Assembly (NCBI GenBank): GCA_913049555.1
Contig: CAJWYM010000036.1
Coordinates: 1 to 37,283 of the forward strand
Length of the DNA stretch: 37,283 bases
Direction: 5' to 3'
From: an uncultured Opitutia bacterium
GTDB taxonomy: Bacteria; Verrucomicrobiota; Verrucomicrobiia; Opitutales; CAJWYM01
Shown: positions 33,401 through 37,283 of the stretch, piece after piece
How positions within the stretch are numbered: position 1 is the stretch's first letter
Layout: every line of letters begins with the position of its first letter
Made by a program: the position numbers and the translations under genes
The notes under the pieces: model-generated
Databases searched by the model: none
What the model saw: only the letters and a program-made list of their open reading frames with translations
Told to the model about the DNA's origin: nothing

Positions 33401-34685
33401 TGGGGAGAAGCACTTGCTCTATTACTCTATTACGAATCAGCAGGGAGATATTATTGAACAGGGGAGTTTGAATTCGATTGAATCGAGCTACGAAAAGGGT
33501 TCATCTAGTGTTCCGCATTCCACTAATTATTTAGAGAAGCTACAGGAGAAAGAAAAGAACCGAGATTCGGCTCGTAAGTCTTGGAGTCGAATTGAGAACA
33601 TCAAGGAGCTAAAGGCTGGCTACCTATCGCATGTCGTACATAAGCTAGCTAAATTGATTATTAAACATAATGCAGTTGTTGTCTTGGAGGACTTAAATGC
33701 TGGCTTTAAACGGGGTCGTTTTAAAGTAGAGCGTCAGGTGTATCAGAAGTTTGAGAAAGCGTTGATTGATAAGCTGAATTACCTAGTATTTAAGGACCAG
33801 GAAAAACCTAGTGCGCCCGGGCATCCTCTACGAGCTTATCAGCTCACTGACCCTTTTGAGAGTTTCGAGAAGCTGGGTAAACAATCTGGAATTCTGTTTT
33901 ATACAACAGCAGCCTATACCTCGACGACAGATCCAGTGACTGGATTTCTCAAAAATGTTTATAAACCATATGCGAATGTGGTGGATAGTTCGGATTTTTG
34001 GAAATCATTTGATGAAATTCACTACGATGTTAAGAAGGAACGTTTTGAGTTCACTTACGATCTACGCAAGATTAAGAACAAGCAAGTCGATAGAGATAAG
34101 GATGAAGCCAAAGTGAGTCGATCTGTCTGGACGGTTTGTTCATGCGTGGAGCGTTCTCGCTATGTGAAACGCAAAGCGAACGAGGAGCAAAAACAGGGTG
34201 CTGCCAGTAAGAGTATCGGTAAAATGGGTGAATATGAAGTATTCGTTGTCACGGATAAGCTCAAGGCTTTGTTCGAAAAGGAGAGTATTTCCTACCAGTC
34301 TGGAGAGGATATTCGTAGTCAGTTAAGTAACCGTATAGATAAAAAGGACGCTAAGTTGCACCGCGAGCTGATTTACTACTTCGGCACTCTTCTTAATATG
34401 CGAGTAACAGATAAGCAAAGCGAGAGTGGGACAGATGAGAACGACTATATTTTATCTCCAATAGAGCCTTTTTTTGATAGTCGTAAAGGCTATGAAAAAC
34501 TGCCTGTCAATGGGGATGCGAATGGTGCTTATAATATCGCTCGTAAAGGAATCGCTATTCTGAATCGGATTCATGAATCTGACTCAGGGGATAAGGTTGA
34601 CTTAATGATTCGCAAGAAGGATTGGCAAGACTTTGTGCAAAATGAGGAAGTGGTGCAGAAGCAGATGGGGAAGCTGGATTTATAG
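30468..34685 (+). CDS. cas12a: Cas12a (Cpf1), type V-A CRISPR effector nuclease
   Basis: A 1405-aa single-protein effector that trims its own pre-crRNA and cuts target DNA. The N-terminus FTHQYSLSKTLRFELKPVGK is the family start. REC lobes follow (FYSFVTYFTGFNENRANIY; LSQSGIDRYNSIMGG; KLLYKQILS). The PAM-contacting loop is KLLPGPNKMLPK (724-735). WED has NLHTLYW with His867 and KLNGQAEVFFRP, matching the crRNA-processing region. RuvC-I is GIDRGE (Asp977), followed by the bridge helix (RDSARKSWSRI). RuvC-II is LEDLNAGFKRGR (Glu1074), the Nuc arginine is Arg1312 in NMRVTDKQ, and RuvC-III is NGDANGAYN (Asp1350). All catalytic residues are present, so it looks active. It is about 100 residues longer than the Francisella (1300 aa) and Acidaminococcus (1307 aa) enzymes. 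Start ATG follows an A-rich, SD-less leader. It sits between the WYL regulator and cas4. Confidence 0.97.
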   Translation: MNKFLDSFTHQYSLSKTLRFELKPVGKTAEWIQKRDIIGTKKQENGEAQLTGKDAVRAENYEYAKKLLNEMHRLFIEDSLAAIKEEQKVELNKLLVKIAESGSLDGFRKPMSNICKELFDSATQDWLLAYSEEMPCFWDEDILELTNKAETTENKKNIKFFLKKAEDIRKFKDDPLKAFKKKKHEALNSNTEALKLLEWKIRRGEVLISGKDLGRDESEEILSTKELILILRSFYSFVTYFTGFNENRANIYNLDDKKYISTSIAFRSFEQNLFFHIENIKKWHTITNSIEEHTDQLNASDYPIKDKLRELELAFDCKLADLFAVDSFSQFLSQSGIDRYNSIMGGIAQKTGKTKVQGLNEIINQARQQTGAKRHKFPPMKLLYKQILSKGEGIFVESYVDDADMLTSIAGFHENHLNESLCSNWLHELEELIDSVQESKDTIFIARDKLNRISQEITGSWSAIQDWIVAHQKDQKEVDALTKKKVFSIQELEDYFSKSSDDELFTAKIPEDRSAYLPGEGEGILFQFFKVRAKEILAELQSGWYALDKAQLLQEKQLDKNRENEGSKGFEQVGLLKGYLDACNSLSRFIADWNIQKDIKQERCSLWYEFLQKHLDTVPIFDLYNQVRNHVSKKAYSTDKLKVNFEKSTLLDGWDRNKESQNFGVLFEKDGAYYLGIMTPDSNGIFEYDVNPDENTKKKAIKEELRKQTTPENGEDRFQKINYKLLPGPNKMLPKVFFAKSNEDLFQPSARITEIKENKKYAKAYTDKHGKAELHEYIDFCQKSLVRHPEWSVAYGFDQTTFRKATEYISIDEFYREVELLGYKVTFDSIKATYIEEKVANGELYLFQIYNKDFSTAKKGGGKDNLHTLYWKSLFSEDNLKDVVFKLNGQAEVFFRPSSIVWSEKVMKQGHHYDDDKMLKDKFKYPIIKDFRFTQDKFFFHCPISLNFKAPAKPYGFNYKVHDFLRKNGEINVIGIDRGEKHLLYYSITNQQGDIIEQGSLNSIESSYEKGSSSVPHSTNYLEKLQEKEKNRDSARKSWSRIENIKELKAGYLSHVVHKLAKLIIKHNAVVVLEDLNAGFKRGRFKVERQVYQKFEKALIDKLNYLVFKDQEKPSAPGHPLRAYQLTDPFESFEKLGKQSGILFYTTAAYTSTTDPVTGFLKNVYKPYANVVDSSDFWKSFDEIHYDVKKERFEFTYDLRKIKNKQVDRDKDEAKVSRSVWTVCSCVERSRYVKRKANEEQKQGAASKSIGKMGEYEVFVVTDKLKALFEKESISYQSGEDIRSQLSNRIDKKDAKLHRELIYYFGTLLNMRVTDKQSESGTDENDYILSPIEPFFDSRKGYEKLPVNGDANGAYNIARKGIAILNRIHESDSGDKVDLMIRKKDWQDFVQNEEVVQKQMGKLDL

Positions 34686-34717
34686 TCTATTAGCCTGCGC
34701 TAAGAGGCTCACCGCTC

Positions 34718-35281
34718 ATGGAGAGTTACATTCCTATAACATTCTTGAATGACTTCTCTTTCTGTCCTCGTTCGATCTATTTTCATAATATTTATCAGGA
34801 AAATTATAATGAAAATACAGTGCACAAAACTTGGCAGAAGGAGGGGCAAGCAGCCCACAAATCTATAGATGAGCAATCTTACACTAGTCGAAAGGATGTC
34901 TTACAAGGTCTGTCTGTTTACTCTGTGCAATATGGATTAATGGGCAAAATCGATCTTTTCGACCAACGAAGTGGAGTACTGACGGAGAGAAAAAACTCGG
35001 TGACGGCAGTGTACCCCGGCTTCCGCTATCAGATCTATGCTCAGTATTACTCTCTTTGTGAAATGGGATATAAGCCAAGAGTGCTGCGACTTCACTCGAA
35101 AAAGAGTAATCAAGCCTATCCCATTTCGATCCCATCCGAAGTGGAGAGAGCAGAGTTTGAACAAGTGATTCAAGAACTTCGCGACTTTTCCTTAGAAGAT
35201 CCATTTTCTCAAAACATAGCGAAGTGCCGAAACTGTATCTATAACCCGTTGTGCGATTATTATAAGGAGGTTGACCTATGA
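34718..35281 (+). CDS. cas4: Cas4 nuclease of the adaptation module
   Basis: A 187-aa RecB-like iron-sulfur nuclease that trims prespacers and helps set PAM-side orientation with Cas1-Cas2. Cys16 (FCPRS) pairs with the C-terminal cluster KCRNCIYNPLCDYY (Cys170, Cys173, Cys179) to hold a 4Fe-4S centre. Nuclease residues are Asp79 in GKIDLFD, Glu90 and Lys92 in LTERKNS, and the QIYAQYY helix (QhxxY motif). Starts 32 nt after cas12a and ends in a 4-bp overlap with cas1. The spacer between cas12a and cas4 has a small AGCCT/AGGCT hairpin (34692-34709) that might reduce read-through. Confidence 0.95.
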   Translation: MESYIPITFLNDFSFCPRSIYFHNIYQENYNENTVHKTWQKEGQAAHKSIDEQSYTSRKDVLQGLSVYSVQYGLMGKIDLFDQRSGVLTERKNSVTAVYPGFRYQIYAQYYSLCEMGYKPRVLRLHSKKSNQAYPISIPSEVERAEFEQVIQELRDFSLEDPFSQNIAKCRNCIYNPLCDYYKEVDL

Positions 35282-36252
35282 TGACATTGCCAGATTTTCG
35301 TTACAAACAATGCTTATTCTACTTCTCTAGTAAGCAGTCTAAGATTACTTTTCGTGCCAGTAATTTGGTGATAAAGGATGATAAAGAGAATACGAAGCTC
35401 CAACACTCCTGCCACAAAAGCTTTGTGCTCTTTATTATCGGAAATGTGACCCTAAGCAATGTGTTGATGATACAGGCAAAGAAGCATGGGTTTCCCATTA
35501 TTTTACTATCATACAATTTGCGAGTGGATGGCTATATCAATAACCGGGCGGAAGGGAATTTCTTATTACGGAAGAAGCAATACTCTCTTGCAGAGAAGGA
35601 GCTAATGATCGCCAAAAAGCTGGTTCGACAAAAGGTTGACAATCAGATAGCTCTCATACATGGGCTTCGTTACCGTAGTAAGGAGGATAATGAGACTATT
35701 GCCGAGATGCGATCTATCTGCCTTGATCATGCTGAAGACTATCAAGAGCTGATGGGACTAGAGGGCATCGCTAGCAAGTTGTTTTTTTCCTGCTATTTTC
35801 GTCTTCTGGATTGGAAGGCTCGACTCCCTCGAACAAAGTATGATATCGCGAACTTACTTCTGGATATTGGCTATACTTATTTGTTTAATTTCGTGGAAGC
35901 GATGTTGGGCTGCTATGGATTTGATATCTACTGTGGAGTGTATCACAAGTTCTTCTATCAGCGAAAATCTCTGGTCTGTGATATTATTGAGCCATTCCGG
36001 TGTATCATTGATGAACGCCTGAGGAAAGCTCACAACCTCAAGCAGATTGATCCGAATGATTTTCTGCTCATTAAAGGACAATACACGATGCCATTCAAAA
36101 ATCAGAAACGCTACACCTCTCTTTTTATGCAAGATATCTTGGATAGAAAAGAGGAAATCTTCCTCTATGTGCAGAGCTATTATCGTTGGCTCATAAAGGG
36201 CAAAGAAGATGAAGATTTTCCTGTGTTTTGCATCTATACTAAACCCAAATAA
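35278..36252 (+). CDS. cas1: Cas1 integrase
   Basis: A 324-aa spacer-integration enzyme. Metal ligands are visible as Glu162 in MGLEGIASKLFF, His223 in GVYHKFFYQRKSLVCD, and Asp235/Glu238 in the following CDIIEPFR. The N-terminal beta domain and helical catalytic domain have the usual lengths, and the GVYHxxFYxRxSLVCD pattern is common in type V Cas1. The gene has the strongest Shine-Dalgarno of the operon, AAGGAGG at 35264-35270, 7 nt before an ATGATG start inside the end of cas4. This suggests efficient coupled translation of the adaptation proteins. Confidence 0.96.
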   Translation: MMTLPDFRYKQCLFYFSSKQSKITFRASNLVIKDDKENTKLQHSCHKSFVLFIIGNVTLSNVLMIQAKKHGFPIILLSYNLRVDGYINNRAEGNFLLRKKQYSLAEKELMIAKKLVRQKVDNQIALIHGLRYRSKEDNETIAEMRSICLDHAEDYQELMGLEGIASKLFFSCYFRLLDWKARLPRTKYDIANLLLDIGYTYLFNFVEAMLGCYGFDIYCGVYHKFFYQRKSLVCDIIEPFRCIIDERLRKAHNLKQIDPNDFLLIKGQYTMPFKNQKRYTSLFMQDILDRKEEIFLYVQSYYRWLIKGKEDEDFPVFCIYTKPK

Positions 36253-36264
36253 AAGGTTAAGACC

Positions 36265-36537
36265 ATGCTTCTTGTTGTCTATGATATTCATTCCGACAGA
36301 TTGAGAACTCGTCTTTCTAAGTATCTGGAAGGCTATGGTTCTCGAATTCAATACTCTGTATTCGAGATTCGGCTAAGCGAACGATTTCTGCGCAATATTC
36401 AGAGCGAAATGAAGTCAAAGTTCGAGAAACACTTTTCGCAAGACGATAGTGTTCTGGTTTTTAAGATTCCAGACAGTGCGAATATCCTTCGATTCGGATA
36501 TCCTAAAAATGAAGAAAACGACCTGATTCTAGTCTAG
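36265..36537 (+). CDS. cas2: Cas2 adaptation protein
   Basis: A 90-aa ferredoxin-like subunit that bridges Cas1 dimers. MLLVVYDIHSD gives the first strand with the conserved Asp7, then RTRLSKYLEGYGSRIQYSVFEIRLSE, the typical helix and second strand. It starts 12 nt after cas1 and is the last cas gene before the leader and array. Confidence 0.95.
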   Translation: MLLVVYDIHSDRLRTRLSKYLEGYGSRIQYSVFEIRLSERFLRNIQSEMKSKFEKHFSQDDSVLVFKIPDSANILRFGYPKNEENDLILV

Positions 36538-36743
36538 GGTGCAAAGCTCCGTCTTTATTTTTTGCAATCCTGCTAATTACAAGCTTGTCATAATCTGAAT
36601 ATCTGAAAATATTAGAATTGTCGTAAGACAATTGTTCTTTTTATTATTTTTTATATTAGTGCTAAAGCTCTTGCTGATAATTATTAATAAATGCTCATTT
36701 CCTGTTAGATATGAGTATAGTTAGACTCTCACATAAAATCAGG
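36538..36743 (+). promoter_or_regulatory. CRISPR leader
   Basis: 206 nt of very AT-rich DNA between cas2 and the first repeat. Position and repeat orientation show that transcription and spacer insertion occur from this side. A TATAGT at 36716-36721 could be a -10 element, but no matching -35 was found. The leader ends CATAAAATCAGG directly before the first GTCTAAC. Confidence 0.8.
36616..36642 (+). terminator. Hairpin inside the leader, likely end of the cas operon
   Basis: AATTGTC and GACAATT form a perfect 7-bp stem with a GTAA loop (36616-36633), followed by the T-rich stretch GTTCTTTTT. It lies 79 nt after cas2. It may terminate the cas transcript so that the array uses its own leader promoter, or it may be a leader protein-binding site. 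Confidence 0.5.
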
Positions 36744-37283
36744 GTCTAACAAGCATGCAAAATTTCTACTGTTGTAGATTCAAGTGCGATCCAGTTCAAA
36801 AGATGCGTCTAACAAGCATGCAAAATTTCTACTGTTGTAGATCCGGCAAGTCCAACAAGTGCAGATGATGTCTAACAAGCATGCAAAATTTCTACTGTTG
36901 TAGATCCTATATCTATATCTATATCTATATCACGTCTAACAAGCATGCAAAATTTCTACTGTTGTAGATTGCAGTGGTTTCAATGGCTTGATTAGTGTCT
37001 AACAAGCATGCAAAATTTCTACTGTTGTAGATGGATTCGAAACGGTCAAAATGGTGCAGGTCTAACAAGCATGCAAAATTTCTACTGTTGTAGATAACAT
37101 TGCGAACCCAGTTAATACACCTGTCTAACAAGCATGCAAAATTTCTACTGTTGTAGATTAGGTCTATAGGTTAAAAAATCTCAGGGTCTAACAAGCATGC
37201 AAAATTTCTACTGTTGTAGATAGGCGGTCAAGGGGCAAGGGGCAAAAAGTCTAACAAGCATGCAAAATTTCTACTGTTGTAGA
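36744..37283 (+). CRISPR. Type V-A CRISPR array, 9 repeats visible, truncated by the window
   Basis: Identical 36-nt repeats begin at 36744, 36807, 36870, 36934, 36997, 37060, 37123, 37186 and 37249; the last is cut one base short by the window edge. They start GTCTAACAAGCATGC and end AATTTCTACTGTTGTAGAT. The end contains the TCTAC-TGTT-GTAGA stem-loop, the same 19-nt handle as Francisella Cas12a crRNA. The eight spacers are 27 nt, except the third, which is 28 nt. Spacer 3 (36906-36933) is mostly repeated ATATCT, and spacer 8 (37222-37248) contains GGGGCAAGGGGCAA. The 5' half of each repeat holds the palindrome GCATGC. Repeat orientation makes plus the transcribed strand. No degenerate terminal repeat is seen, so the array continues to the right. 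Confidence 0.98.

Noticed and set aside
36925-37131. A 68-codon minus-strand ORF with the peptide YNSRNFACLLD repeated three times
   Set aside because: It is simply the CRISPR repeat translated on the reverse strand; the periodicity comes from the repeat-spacer units.
37159-37185. End of spacer 7 (AAAAATCTCAGG) resembles the end of the leader (AAAATCAGG), suggesting a leader-derived spacer
   Set aside because: Similarity is limited to about nine bases with a gap; the rest of the spacer does not match the leader.
36780-37248. Inferring the PAM or targets from the spacers
   Set aside because: No spacer matches elsewhere in this window by eye, and targets cannot be found without a database search.

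Overview
The window reads as a low-GC, Gram-negative bacterial chromosome segment that ends in a complete type V-A (Cas12a) CRISPR-Cas locus. A Gram-negative envelope is shown by a TonB-dependent receptor, ExbB/ExbD/TonB, a lipoprotein signal and a GmhA-like sugar-phosphate isomerase. A formylglycine-type sulfatase, a ThuA plus Gfo/Idh/MocA pair, a GH10 xylanase and a short, cysteine-poor UvrC together suggest the Verrucomicrobiota (Opitutae-like) or a relative. That assignment is inference from family content only. There is no rRNA or tRNA in the window to settle it.

Layout: (1) 1-1.1 kb: edge of a lipoprotein gene, a small ORF with a strong Shine-Dalgarno, and an outer-membrane-protein gene broken by one in-frame stop. 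(2) 1.1-9.3 kb, all minus: CCA-adding enzyme/poly(A) polymerase, SIS-domain isomerase overlapping a YbdG-like mechanosensitive channel, an intrinsic terminator, a very acidic protein with a possible ribbon-helix-helix tail, a small secreted protein, and a Ski2-like helicase. (3) 9.6-13.5 kb, minus: a sulfatase of visibly higher GC and a translationally coupled ThuA-Gfo/Idh/MocA pair. (4) 13.7-17.5 kb, plus: a duplicated His-rich metal-binding protein, a non-coding or decayed stretch with a perfect 15-bp inverted repeat, a LysE/RhtB exporter, a small membrane protein and a secreted repeat protein. (5) 17.6-24.8 kb: a heme-uptake module, with hmuTUV-like genes and a TonB receptor on minus, and divergent exbB-exbD-tonB on plus behind a Fur-box-like sequence. 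(6) 24.9-28.6 kb: GH10 xylanase (minus) and a shortened UvrC (plus). (7) 28.6-29.6 kb: about 1 kb with no recognisable gene. (8) 29.6-37.3 kb: BrxR/CapW-like WYL regulator, cas12a, cas4, cas1, cas2, leader and CRISPR array running off the right edge.

How the genes work together: in the CRISPR locus, Cas4-Cas1-Cas2 would add spacers at the leader end beside cas2. The array is transcribed rightward and Cas12a would process its own crRNAs and cut targets. All three RuvC carboxylates and the Nuc arginine are visible. The repeat's 3' part carries the same 19-nt handle as Francisella Cas12a crRNA. The most interesting feature is the WYL regulator directly upstream and co-directional. This architecture is best known from BREX and CBASS defence loci, and here the gene has an inverted repeat immediately before its start codon. 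I infer a ligand-controlled, probably self-repressed, Cas12a operon. In the heme module, the outer-membrane receptor energised by ExbBD-TonB would deliver heme to the periplasmic protein and ABC importer, probably under iron control.
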